This document shows, piece by piece, positions 19,429 to 27,506 of a stretch of DNA of 64,000 nt (position 1 is the stretch's first letter; the number at the start of each line of letters is the position of its first letter). Both the position numbers and the translations under genes were made by a program. The notes below the pieces were generated by a model, which ran no database searches, was not told the origin of the DNA, and saw only the letters and a program-made list of their open reading frames with translations. The stretch comes from Bradyrhizobium guangxiense. Lineage in GTDB: Bacteria > Pseudomonadota > Alphaproteobacteria > Rhizobiales > Xanthobacteraceae. The DNA is taken from assembly GCF_004114915.1 (NCBI RefSeq), contig NZ_CP022219.1, positions 4,060,501-4,124,500 of the forward strand, in the 5' to 3' direction.

Positions 19429-19557
19429 AGGGTCAGAGACAGTCCTGGGCAGCCCTATGAAGGCCTTCCGGTCATCCCTTGGAAGCAGACCGTCCAAGAT
19501 CTTTGAGAGTGGCGAGGACCCTGCCCGCTCAATGTCCTCCAAGATGCGTTACGTCCT

Positions 19558-19779
19558 TCAAAATAACGAGCATTGGGGATCACCTTCCGGTTCCGGCGGA
19601 ATGCGCTTGCAAACTGTGTGACCGTGACTATCCACCCAGACAAGTTGCCCGGTAAGAGCATAGAGCACCCGCATGGCTGCTAGTGCGGGTCGTCCTTGGC
19701 AGATCAGTTCAGCGACCAATTCGATCTGTTGCGCTATTTCTTCCTCCAGCAGTTTTACCTTTTCATCGTGCTCACCCAT
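19558..19779 (-). CDS. small cytosolic protein of unknown function, 73 aa
   Basis: Product not recognised. The N-terminal half is an amphipathic, Glu-rich helix (KVKLLEEEIAQQIELVAELI), followed by a second helix containing Leu/Ala and a short C-terminal tail with two cysteines. The start at 19779 has no strong ribosome site. A FixK2-type box lies about 70 bases upstream, which argues that this is a real member of the low-oxygen set. Confidence 0.5.
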   Translation of the reverse strand: MGEHDEKVKLLEEEIAQQIELVAELICQGRPALAAMRVLYALTGQLVWVDSHGHTVCKRIPPEPEGDPQCSLF

Positions 19780-19842
19780 CGCACTACTCCACTGCAGGCG
19801 TTGCTCCCCTTAAATTGCACCACCAATTGGTGTCGGCTGAAG

Positions 19843-19856
19843 TTGCGCTGGATCAA
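19843..19856. promoter_or_regulatory. FixK2-type box
   Basis: TTGCGCTGGATCAA fits TTG(A/C)-N6-(T/G)CAA, the Bradyrhizobium FixK2 rule. Its centre is about 70 bases upstream of the minus-strand gene at 19779. Confidence 0.45.
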
Positions 19857-20024
19857 CTTCGAACGATGAATTGCACGTCAGTATCGCTTATGCATTGTTC
19901 GATGCGGCACCCGTCTGCTCAGAATCACCAGCAGCGGTCGAAGTGAGCACGGTCCAGCGTCCGGTCTGCCTCCGATAGCTTGCAGCGAAAATTCTCCTAC
20001 CCTTCGGCTAAGGCCCGTACGCAG

Positions 20025-21008
20025 TCATTCGACCACCTCGTCGGCACGGGCGAGCACCGTGGGCGGTATCGTAATTCCAAGGATCTTCGCCGCCTTCAGA
20101 TTGACGAGGAGTTCGAATTTGGTTGGCTGTTGGACGGGCACGTCTCTGGGCATTGCGCCCTTCAGGATCCTAGCGATGTATTCGGCAGATCGACGGTACA
20201 TGTCTGGGAAGTTCGGTCCGTAGGACATCAGGCCGCCGTCCTTAACGTAGACGCCGGTTTCCCAGATCGAGGGAAAGCGATACAGCGCGGCCAGCTCGAT
20301 CAACTGCTTGCGCTGGAAGTTGAAGAAAGCCGATGCCATGGCAGCGACCGCGTCGACGCCCTGCTCTCGTCCGCGCCTGAACGCAGCTTCGACCTGGTCG
20401 GAGCTCGCGGCCTCGGCGACTACGACATGAAGGCCCAGAGTCCGCGCCGTGGCCTCCGCCTCGGCAGCACCGGTCGGAACCCCCACGACCGGGTCGCGCA
20501 GGATCATGACCCGCGTGATGGACGGCACCGTTTCTTTCAGAACCTCTATGCGCTTGCTCTCCAGATCGATGTCCGACATCGACAGACCCGTGGCGTTTCC
20601 ACCGGGCCTCGCGAGGCTCTGCACCGTACCGCTGCCGACCGGATCTGCGATCACTGCGAAGACAATCGGAGTCTTTGTTCCGGTTGCCAGAAGCGTCTGT
20701 ACTGCCTTTGAACCGGCCGTCAGGATGACGTCGAAATTGCTTTGGCTGAGCTCCGCTGCGAGCTTCTGCATGCGCTCCAAGCTGCCCTCAATCCAGAAAT
20801 ATTGGACGTCGACGTTGCTGCCTTCTATCAACCCGTTTTCACGCAACCCTTGTTTAAACGCAGCAATTTGCGCGGCGTCCATAGTTGACGGGCTCGCATT
20901 ACCCAAGAAGGCGATGCGCGCGATTCGCCTGCTTGTCGATTGGGCGAAACTCTGCCGCGACCAGGGCAACGCGGCTATAATCGCCGCCAGAAACTCCCGC
21001 CTTCGCAT
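20025..21008 (-). CDS. ABC transporter substrate-binding protein (PF04392 type)
   Basis: 327 residues. A twin-arginine-like start (MRRREFLAAIIAALPW) leads into a signal peptide ending near SFAQ. The family signatures follow: IARIAFLGN, FKQGLRENGLIEG, SLARPGGNATGLSMSDIDLESKRIEVL, GGLMSYGPNFPDMYRRSAEYIARILKG and PTKFELLVNLKAAK. It is a periplasmic binding protein of unknown ligand, again with no adjacent ABC permease or ATPase. The start at 21008 is preceded by a G-rich ribosome site. Confidence 0.9.
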   Translation of the reverse strand: MRRREFLAAIIAALPWSRQSFAQSTSRRIARIAFLGNASPSTMDAAQIAAFKQGLRENGLIEGSNVDVQYFWIEGSLERMQKLAAELSQSNFDVILTAGSKAVQTLLATGTKTPIVFAVIADPVGSGTVQSLARPGGNATGLSMSDIDLESKRIEVLKETVPSITRVMILRDPVVGVPTGAAEAEATARTLGLHVVVAEAASSDQVEAAFRRGREQGVDAVAAMASAFFNFQRKQLIELAALYRFPSIWETGVYVKDGGLMSYGPNFPDMYRRSAEYIARILKGAMPRDVPVQQPTKFELLVNLKAAKILGITIPPTVLARADEVVE

Positions 21009-21464
21009 ACGCCCCCCATGAAGATTCCGCTCTGTGGGTCGCTATATTAGCACTTTGCTGTGGGCCGCAGAGGGCCTTCACTGGAGGTGGGCGCGCGATA
21101 GGGCGAAGTCCCGAGTTGGACCAAAATGGGCGGTCCTGACCCTTGCACGCCACGTACGGTCCACCCCAGCAGCCGACGCTACGCGAGCTTTGAGCCCTGC
21201 AGCGTTGGGGTACAAGCGAAAATGATGCGATCATTCGAAGCACGCGGCGGCATGGGAAGACGAGCGCGTGTACCTCACCGGCAGTAGCGATGACCGCCAG
21301 TTGCCGCCGCGCGGCAGCCTGTGAACGCGGACATCATGTCTGCTTGGGGTCATGAACGACAAAACTCAAGGTGAGCATTATAGGTCCACTTTCGGGTCGA
21401 TCGCGACCAGTTGAGCCTGACAGCCGGGCCCTGATTCAAGTCACCCAACAGAAGGGGCCGAATC
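21009..21464. other. intergenic region, 456 bases, no supported gene
   Basis: No credible gene. It holds two degenerate strings of the TGTCTGCTT/GGGTCATGAACGAC and CCACTTTCGGGTCGATCGCG kind (about 21336-21410) directly before the broken IS5-type element. These look like remnants of a dispersed sequence. Confidence 0.45.
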
Positions 21465-22223
21465 ATGCGCTACGAACTTACGGACTATGAGTGGTTTCCA
21501 TTAGCCGATGCTGCCGAATAAGTCGCGCGGCGTGCCACGAGTGAATGACCGTCGTGTCCTCAATGGCATCTTCTGGGTCTTGCGATCCGGGGCGCCGTGG
21601 CGCGACCTGCCAGAGAACTTCGGTCCGTACACGACCTGTTACAATCGGTTCGTTCGCTGGCGACGGGCGGGCGTGTGGGCAAGCTCATGAGCGCACTGGT
21701 CGGTGCCCATGATGCTGCCGTGCAGATGATCGACACGTCTATTGTTCGCGTACATCAACATGGGGCCTGTATCACAAGGAACCAGCGCCAATCGATGGGA
21801 AGGTCGCGCGGCGGTCTGACAAGCAAATTCCACGCGGTGGTCGATAGCAATGGTCTACCGATACGGCTTGCGTTGAGCCCTGGTGAGGCGCACGACGTTC
21901 GACTTGCCGGAAAGCTGCTTTCTCGTCTCAATCCGGATCAATGCTGTTTGCCGACCGTGGCTATGACGCCTACTGGATCAGGAAGCTTGCCATGAAGAAG
22001 GGCGCATGGGCCAACATCCGCCGAAGAGCAATCGCAGCGATCCGATCTGCTTTAGCCCGTACCTCTATCGCGCTCGCAACTTCGTCGAACGGTTCTTCAA
22101 CAAAATCAAGCAGTGCCGTCGGGTGGCGACGCGCTACGACAGGCTTGCAGCAACTACCTTGCCTTCGTCCAACTCGCATCTATCTGCCTATAGCTGGCCG
22201 GGCGTTATGAGTCCGCCCCCTAG
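21465..22223 (+). pseudogene. IS5-family (IS427 group) transposase, multiply frameshifted
   Basis: Starting at the ATG 21465, MRYELTDYEW is followed by a frameshift. Homology then continues in other frames: NDRRVLNGIFWVLRSGAPWR with DLPENFGPYTTCYNRFVRW; MIDTSIVRVHQHGACI with the first catalytic Asp; LALSPGEAHDVRLAGKLLS; ADRGYDAYWI with the second Asp; and NFVERFFNKIKQCRRVATRY with the Glu. At least three frame changes and one in-frame stop (near 22190) are needed to read it, so it is dead. Its terminal stop overlaps the last codon of the universal stress pseudogene on the other strand. Confidence 0.85.
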
Positions 22224-23047
22224 TGAAAGAGGAACAGCGGGCAAGGCGGCCGCTCGACCAATCGTCGCGTCGTCGAGCCGAACAGGGCATTGCTCCAGCC
22301 GCGATGACCAAACGCGCCCATCACCAGCAGACCGACGCCCCGATCAATGACTTCAATTCGGATAGCCTCGGCTGGGTCCATGGCCGCTTCAATCGGAACG
22401 ACCGTACAGCTGCGGTCATGGCCGCGTAGAAACTCAGCCGCCGCATGAGCGCGGCGGGTCGCAAGCTCCGAGTCCGCCGCGATCGACGTCACGTGCACGC
22501 GAGCCTCGCGCCACAATCCCAGGAGCGCATACATTTGAAGAGCGCGCATGGCGGGCAAGCTGCCATCATATGCGACCAATACATCACTGGGATAGCGATA
22601 CTCGTCGCTGCAGACGACAACCGGCCGCGGCGACAGCAACAGAAGATTGGAGAGCAATTCTGGTAACGGCGCAGGTCGATCAACTGAAAAGGTCGTATCG
22701 TTACCGGTAACGATCAGGTCTCGCGTCTCAGAAGCAGCGCGGAAGACCTCAGGCGGGTCACCTTCGAAGGAGAGCCAGGATTATTCGAGGCCGCTCACCT
22801 CGCACGCGTCGGCATATGATGCGTGTATTCGAGCGTCATTCTCGCGCGCCTGCCGCCCCCGGATCTCCTCGAGCTTGCCTTGATAGGCCGACGCGCCGAT
22901 GCCGCCTATCATTGGAACTGCCAGAGACGAGAGATCGATTCCCGAGAGGCCAGTAACGAGCACTCTACCCGAACGGGCGAGATCGAAAGCCAATTCCCGC
23001 GCGGAAAGTGATGATTGGGTTTCTCCGAGCAGAAGCAGAACACGCAT
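22220..23047 (-). pseudogene. universal stress protein with an internal TAA stop
   Basis: From the ATG at 23047 (GGAG seven bases upstream) the frame reads MRVLLLLGETQSSLSARELA through to CEVSGLE, then TAA at 22781-22783. The same frame continues open as SWLSFEGDPPEVFRAASETR and on to the C-terminal UspA domain (VLVAYDGSLPAMRALQM; GAFGHRGWSNALFGSTTRRL; PPCPLFLFH). One base change would restore a 275-residue two-domain protein. So this is a nonsense pseudogene, unless the stop is read through or is a sequence error. Confidence 0.8.
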
Positions 23048-23114
23048 GTTATCACTCCGATGCTGCTGGCCGCAACTCGATTGTAAATATTGCCAGGAAG
23101 TCGGCGCGGCTGAC

Positions 23115-23128
23115 ATGACGCATATCAA
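23115..23128. promoter_or_regulatory. weak FNR/FixK-like box
   Basis: ATGACGCATATCAA has one mismatch in the first half-site (ATGA for TTGA). It is centred about 74 bases upstream of the universal stress pseudogene start. Confidence 0.3.
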
Positions 23129-23224
23129 GTCGCCGCTAACAGCATAGCAAGTATCCAAGCTGATACACCCTCAGTCGGAGCAACCAGCATCATCTCGAAC
23201 GGCTCGAACACTGCTTCAGCGAGT

Positions 23225-23238
23225 TTGATCCATCTCAA
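23225..23238. promoter_or_regulatory. FNR/FixK-type box
   Basis: TTGATCCATCTCAA has both TTGA and TCAA half-sites at 6-base spacing. It lies 73 bases before the ATG of the Spy/CpxP-like gene. Confidence 0.5.
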
Positions 23239-23311
23239 GGGCCTGTTGGGATCACCTCCTAAGCTAAGACTTCGTCTCTGACAGAAGACGGCGACGGCGA
23301 GAGGATCACCC

Positions 23312-23803
23312 ATGCTTAAGTTCAATCAGATCATCGCGGTCGGTGCCCTATCCATCGCGACCGCAATGTTTTCTGCAGCCGCGCCAGCGCAGCGCGCCGG
23401 ACCCGGAGTGATGGGTCCGGGCATGATGATGGGACCTGGATTTATGGGCCACGGTGGCCCACGGGGTGCATGCGGCCCCGCTGCTGCCAGCCTTCTCGGG
23501 TGGCGCATCGATCGGATCGAACAGGTCATCAAACCGACCGAGACGCAACGCGCCAAGTTCGATGATTTGAAAGCGGCATCCGACAAAGCCTCCGCGGCCC
23601 TCCGCCTGGCTTGTCCGACCGAGGTTCCGACCACCACCGTCAGCCGAATGGAATTTATGGAAAGACGCATGGAAGCCATGTTGCAATCCATCAAGACCGT
23701 GCGGCCTGCATTCGAATCATTCTACGAAACGCTCAGCGACGAACAGAAGGCCCGACTGGATTCGCCTTCGGACCGCAACCGCTTCTGGCGGCACCTTTGG
23801 TGA
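23312..23803 (+). CDS. Spy/CpxP-like periplasmic chaperone (LTXXQ family)
   Basis: 163 residues. A signal peptide ends near AAAPAQ. A Met/Gly-rich linker (VMGPGMMMGPGFMGHGG) is followed by a helical domain resembling Spy/CpxP: WRIDRIEQVIKPTETQRAKFDDLKAA, with a second degenerate repeat LSDEQKARLD near the end (the LTxxQ equivalent). Such proteins are periplasmic, ATP-independent chaperones or envelope-stress/metal sensors. The Met-rich stretch could bind Cu or Ag. The start is supported by GAGAGG, and a FixK-type box lies upstream. Confidence 0.75.
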   Translation: MLKFNQIIAVGALSIATAMFSAAAPAQRAGPGVMGPGMMMGPGFMGHGGPRGACGPAAASLLGWRIDRIEQVIKPTETQRAKFDDLKAASDKASAALRLACPTEVPTTTVSRMEFMERRMEAMLQSIKTVRPAFESFYETLSDEQKARLDSPSDRNRFWRHLW

Positions 23804-23892
23804 TGCCCATCCCCGGTTTCGCCATCCGACTCCTTTAGATGATGTCCTGGTAGCGGTCAGAGGTTTGCGAGCTTCCGAGGAAAGATCCAAAA

Positions 23893-24278
23893 ATGGCCTA
23901 TTATTTTAGCAAGACCTTGCCGCTCGGCTTTGACCAAGCGGTGCAGCGCGCGACGGAAGTGCTCAAGCAGGAAGGCTTCGGCATCATCACGGAAATCGAC
24001 GTAAGGCATACGTTCAAAGAAAAGGTCGGGATCGATTTCCGAAACTATCGCGTCCTCGGTGCCTGCAATCCGGGCCTCGCCCACAACGCGCTGCAGCTCG
24101 AAGACAAGGTCGGCACATGCTGCCCTGCAACGTCGTCGTCCAGGAAATCGCTCAAGATCGCACCGAGATCGCTGCTGTCGATCCTGTAGCATCAATGCAA
24201 GCCATCGATAATGCAGAACTCAAGGCGGCGGCGGAAGGCGTTCAGACCATCCTCCTAAAGGTCATCGAGAGCCTATAG
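23893..24278 (+). pseudogene. DUF302 protein, single-base frameshift
   Basis: The first frame gives MAYYFSKTLPLGFDQAVQRA through KEKVGIDFRNYRVLGACNPGLAHNALQLEDKVGT, typical DUF302. Near base 24116 the frame must shift by one to continue as MLPCNVVVQEIAQDRTEIAA and on to a stop at 24276-24278. LPCNVVV is the hallmark of the family. One missing base (GGCACATGCTG) therefore splits a 128-residue cytosolic protein. It could be true decay or a sequencing error. Confidence 0.8.
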
Positions 24279-24310
24279 GCCGCCTAGATTGGTGATCGAG
24301 TTGGCATTGT

Positions 24311-24339
24311 AATACGCTGACACTTACATTGAGCGTATT
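24311..24339. promoter_or_regulatory. inverted repeat upstream of phosphoesterase gene
   Basis: AATACGC (24311-24317) and GCGTATT (24333-24339) form perfect 7-base arms around 15 bases. This could be an operator or a weak hairpin; it ends 126 bases before the gene start. Confidence 0.35.
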
Positions 24340-24465
24340 GGGCTATATTAGGCTCGGAACCGATCTGGCTCAGGGATCGTTACTCGCAATTTGCGGAATC
24401 GCGCTGGCGACCTCCACTGATTATGAGGAAGGTGGGCTAGTGTAATAAATGGTCACCCAGTGCAG

Positions 24466-25482
24466 ATGCAGGCGATGATCGCCAAACCCAAGGTAAACAA
24501 GGTTGAAGAGGAGCTGCTCTCACGATTGGAGCAGCGCCTAGGCCGGATTCACGCGCGGCAACGCCTCGGGATCGAAACTGATCATGAAGCTCAGATATTC
24601 GGTCAAGGTCTCAACTTCTTTCATATCGAAAACTGGTACTCTGTTCATGCGCTTATACGAAATATCCTGAAGCTGACTGGCCTTTACTGGCGCGGGCGGC
24701 GCAATGCCGAGCGCATTCTCGTGAAGAAGAACGATATCGAATGCGCCAATTTGCCAGCTCTGTTCGACGGCTTTACGATACTTCATATCAGCGATACCCA
24801 CGTCGATATGAACGAGCGAACCATGCGGCGCATGGTCGAGCTGGTTTCTGGCCTGAATTACGACTTATGCGTCCTTACAGGCGACTACCGCGGCAAAACC
24901 TTCGGAAGTTTCGACGCTGCACTTGAAGGCATGGCGCGGGTCACCGCTCACCTGAGGCAACCCATTCTCGGCGTGCTGGGCAACCACGACACGATCAGGA
25001 TGCTGCCCGGCCTCGAGGAAATGGGCATACGCATGCTCCAGAATGAGTGCACGACAATCAAGCGCGGGGATCAGGAGATATACATCGCAGGTATTGACGA
25101 CGCGCATTACTTCCGAGTGGATAACATCGAGAAGGTCGGATCCGACGTCCCCGACGGCGCTTTTTCGATCCTGCTGACGCATACCCCGGAAGTCTACCGG
25201 CAGGCAGCGCATGCCGGCTTTGATGTGCTGCTGAGCGGACATACGCATGGAGGCCAGATCTGCCTTCCAGGGTCAATCCCCATCACGCTGGACTCGGTAC
25301 TGCCGCGCAGGATGGGGGCTGGCGCGTGGCGTTATCATAACATGCTCGGCTACACGTCGGTCGGCGCGGGATCGAGTGTCGTGGCCGTGCGCTTCAATTG
25401 CCCGCCGGAGATCACGTTGCACCGATTGCGCCGGCCCGCCGATGCTTCAGTACGGCTGGTCGCGAACACGAAACGCGTATAG
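24466..25482 (+). CDS. metallophosphoesterase (YkuE/LpxG-like)
   Basis: 338 residues. The calcineurin-like motifs are all present: ILHISDTHVD (D-x-H), LTGDYRG (GD), LGVLGNHD (GNHD), LLTHTPEV (H) and LLSGHTHGGQI (GHxH). The ~100-residue N-terminal extension is helical and basic, possibly membrane-associated. Relatives include the lipid-acting UDP-diacylglucosamine pyrophosphatase LpxG and YkuE. The start is ambiguous: GTG 24460, ATG 24466 and ATG 24475 are all in frame. The gene converges on, and overlaps by 36 bases, a CarS-like lipid gene, which hints at a phospholipid substrate. Confidence 0.85.
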   Translation: MQAMIAKPKVNKVEEELLSRLEQRLGRIHARQRLGIETDHEAQIFGQGLNFFHIENWYSVHALIRNILKLTGLYWRGRRNAERILVKKNDIECANLPALFDGFTILHISDTHVDMNERTMRRMVELVSGLNYDLCVLTGDYRGKTFGSFDAALEGMARVTAHLRQPILGVLGNHDTIRMLPGLEEMGIRMLQNECTTIKRGDQEIYIAGIDDAHYFRVDNIEKVGSDVPDGAFSILLTHTPEVYRQAAHAGFDVLLSGHTHGGQICLPGSIPITLDSVLPRRMGAGAWRYHNMLGYTSVGAGSSVVAVRFNCPPEITLHRLRRPADASVRLVANTKRV

Positions 25483-25947
25483 AACGCGGGAAATTGCGAG
25501 TTCGCCGACGAAAAATATCGCGACCGTGAGGAAGATATCGGCGTAGTTCAGCCCCAGAAGTTCCCGGCAGGCCATGAGTGGGAACAACGATTCCGGAACC
25601 TGATCCAATCCGATCGCCTGACTGCTCGGAGGCAGGTTCATGCGCCGTTTCAAGAAGCTGGAGAACAGGTCTCCAGCCATCGAGACAATCGCCACCCACG
25701 CTCCCAATTTCAACCCCAGGCCAAGAGCGGACGTACCGATTGCCGTTACGAAGACTGATGAGACGATACCTCGAACCGTCTTGGAGGCTCCGAACACCGG
25801 TCGACCGTCGAGGAATAAAACACCTCCATCCAGCGCCATCGCAAAGCGAGAGCCAAAGAGCTTCTTAGCAAGGACTGGGGCCCCATTTGCGAGCGTCAAA
25901 AGAAGGATCGATTGGAGAATGGGTGCCACAGCCGTCACATGGATCAC
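25447..25947 (-). CDS. CarS-like CDP-alcohol cytidylyltransferase (PF01864)
   Basis: 166 residues with four to five membrane segments. The conserved runs NGAPVLAKKLFG, GASKTVRGI, GDLFSSFLKRRMNLPPSS and GLDQVPESLFPL are those of CDP-archaeol synthase (CarS), which activates phospholipid precursors with CTP. Archaeal CarS makes CDP-archaeol; bacterial homologues are of uncertain role. It begins 27 bases after the cytochrome b561 stop, so the two are probably one operon under the upstream FixK box, and it overlaps the 3' end of the phosphoesterase gene. Confidence 0.85.
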   Translation of the reverse strand: MIHVTAVAPILQSILLLTLANGAPVLAKKLFGSRFAMALDGGVLFLDGRPVFGASKTVRGIVSSVFVTAIGTSALGLGLKLGAWVAIVSMAGDLFSSFLKRRMNLPPSSQAIGLDQVPESLFPLMACRELLGLNYADIFLTVAIFFVGELAISRVLYAFRVRDQPY

Positions 25948-25974
25948 CTACAATAACGGATTTCGTACGACCTG

Positions 25975-26565
25975 CTACGTCGATCGATCGTGTGCATGCC
26001 AGTCTTCGGTGTGAGGCAACATTCGGAGAAGGGTATTGTCCCGAAATACCCAATGATGAATGAGCGCGGCGCCAGCGTGAATCATCGCAAGAATGACCAG
26101 TGAGTGAGCAATGATTTCGTGCACTTCCTTCACGTTGTGAGCAAAAACTGCGTCCTTGAGCCACGGCGAAGGGATGGTGGCGAGCCCCAAAAGTGACAGT
26201 GCGTCTCCACGCGCGAATTGAAGAACGATACCGGTAAGTGGTACTGCGACAAGCAGCGCATAAAGGATGTAGTGCATAATGCGGGCGACAGGATCGACCC
26301 ACTTTCCGAGCCATGCGCCAAATTCCGAAGCTGCTAACGCGGGTGGCGAGCTAACTGATCGGCTTACCAAGCGAGCTAAGACCAGAACAATAATCAATAT
26401 ACCCGTCGAAATGTGAACGACCAAGCCGGCGTGACGAGGTTCACCTTTAGGCAAGAGATCAGCAAAGACGCCCAGTGTCCAAGCAAGGACTACGAGGACG
26501 ACCGTGAACCAGTGCAGCGCCTGCGCAATGGCGCCATAACCCTTCGCCGAGTTGAATAACCGCAT
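25975..26565 (-). CDS. cytochrome b561
   Basis: 196 residues with four membrane helices. Heme-ligand histidines are visible in QALHWFTVVLVVLAW (helix 1), HAGLVVHISTGILI (helix 2), MHYILYALLVAVPLTG (helix 3) and VHEIIAHSLVILAMIHAGAAL (helix 4), the standard di-heme b561 pattern. It transfers electrons from quinol or a low-potential donor in the inner membrane. The ATG at 26565 follows AAGGGG; the longer frame to 26670 lacks family similarity. A FixK-type box sits 47 bases upstream, in keeping with low-oxygen respiration. Confidence 0.88.
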   Translation of the reverse strand: MRLFNSAKGYGAIAQALHWFTVVLVVLAWTLGVFADLLPKGEPRHAGLVVHISTGILIIVLVLARLVSRSVSSPPALAASEFGAWLGKWVDPVARIMHYILYALLVAVPLTGIVLQFARGDALSLLGLATIPSPWLKDAVFAHNVKEVHEIIAHSLVILAMIHAGAALIHHWVFRDNTLLRMLPHTEDWHAHDRST

Positions 26566-26611
26566 AGCGGACCCCTTACTATTAAGGCTATCCTGAGCTC
26601 CGCTTCGAGCG

Positions 26612-26625
26612 TTGACGTGGATCAA
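26612..26625. promoter_or_regulatory. FNR/FixK-type box
   Basis: TTGACGTGGATCAA has TTGA and TCAA at 6-base spacing and nearly perfect TTGAC/ATCAA arms. Its centre is about 53 bases upstream of the cytochrome b561 ATG. Confidence 0.6.
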
Positions 26626-27431
26626 ATCAGAATTGCCATGGTTGACCTCAAGAGCAAGCAAGCAGGCCAAGTGAACTTTTCTTGATGCGAACCTTCCCAG
26701 CCCGCGTCCGCCAGCTCAGATGCCGCTTTTCGCCGTTCTTCTCTGCTTTCGATCAGCACGCGGCGAGGGGGTACCTGTAGCATCGTCTAGCCCGTGAAAC
26801 GCGCTCCGCGATCAGCCCTTTTGGCCGTGACCCGATCGCTGTAGTGCAGCACGTCCCCGGCGCCCCGGCGAACGCAGACAGAACCTAGAACCGTCGAGTT
26901 GTTCCGGTGGCGGCGGAGGGTGACCGGCGCGATCGTGGCACCGCAGCTATCGCCGACAGAAACGGCCCACTCGTCGCCATGCCGGAACGGAGCACTCACC
27001 GGCAGGGAGAGGCGTCCGGAGCACTCGCGGTCGTGACGCGGACGATACGGTAGTCGTGTCGGTTGAAAGCGCTGCCTGATGGGGTCCGCAAACTCTGGCC
27101 GGCCTCCATTCCCGGGGGGCGCAGCCAGCGCCGTGTACTCGGACCGCCTTTCGTTAGGCCATGCACTCAGTAAGCAGCCCGCCACCACTGTTCGCTCTAC
27201 CCTCAACAGCGACGAAAAAGCGACATCTCACAAGGTCGCTGAAGGGCCAACAGCTGACTAAGCGTACGATGAATTCTATCATGCGCCGCAGCCAACCGCA
27301 GCCGAACAGCCGCATCGAAAACCCCCGCGTACGTCGTTACGCCCCTCACTAGTTCCTGCCCCGACTTGCGCATTCACACCTGATGCAATCAAGTACGACA
27401 CTGTGCATCAAGCCAGACCTAGGGGGAATGA
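26626..27431. other. 800-base region without a confident gene
   Basis: Open frames of 60-139 codons occur on both strands, but none shows a ribosome site, a known domain or a convincing composition. The minus-strand frame 26787-27206 is the longest. A 27-codon plus-strand frame ending at 27352 has no ribosome site. This may be decayed coding sequence. Confidence 0.45.
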
Positions 27432-27506
27432 GAGACAGCGCCGATCAATATCGATGCCTATAGCGATGCGCTTGTCGTACTTGGGACGGCGGGGATCGTT
27501 GTTCCG

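Noticed and set aside
26787..27206. 139-codon minus-strand open frame in an otherwise empty region
   Set aside because: No ribosome site, domain or membrane/signal feature; could be decayed coding sequence, but support is too weak to annotate.
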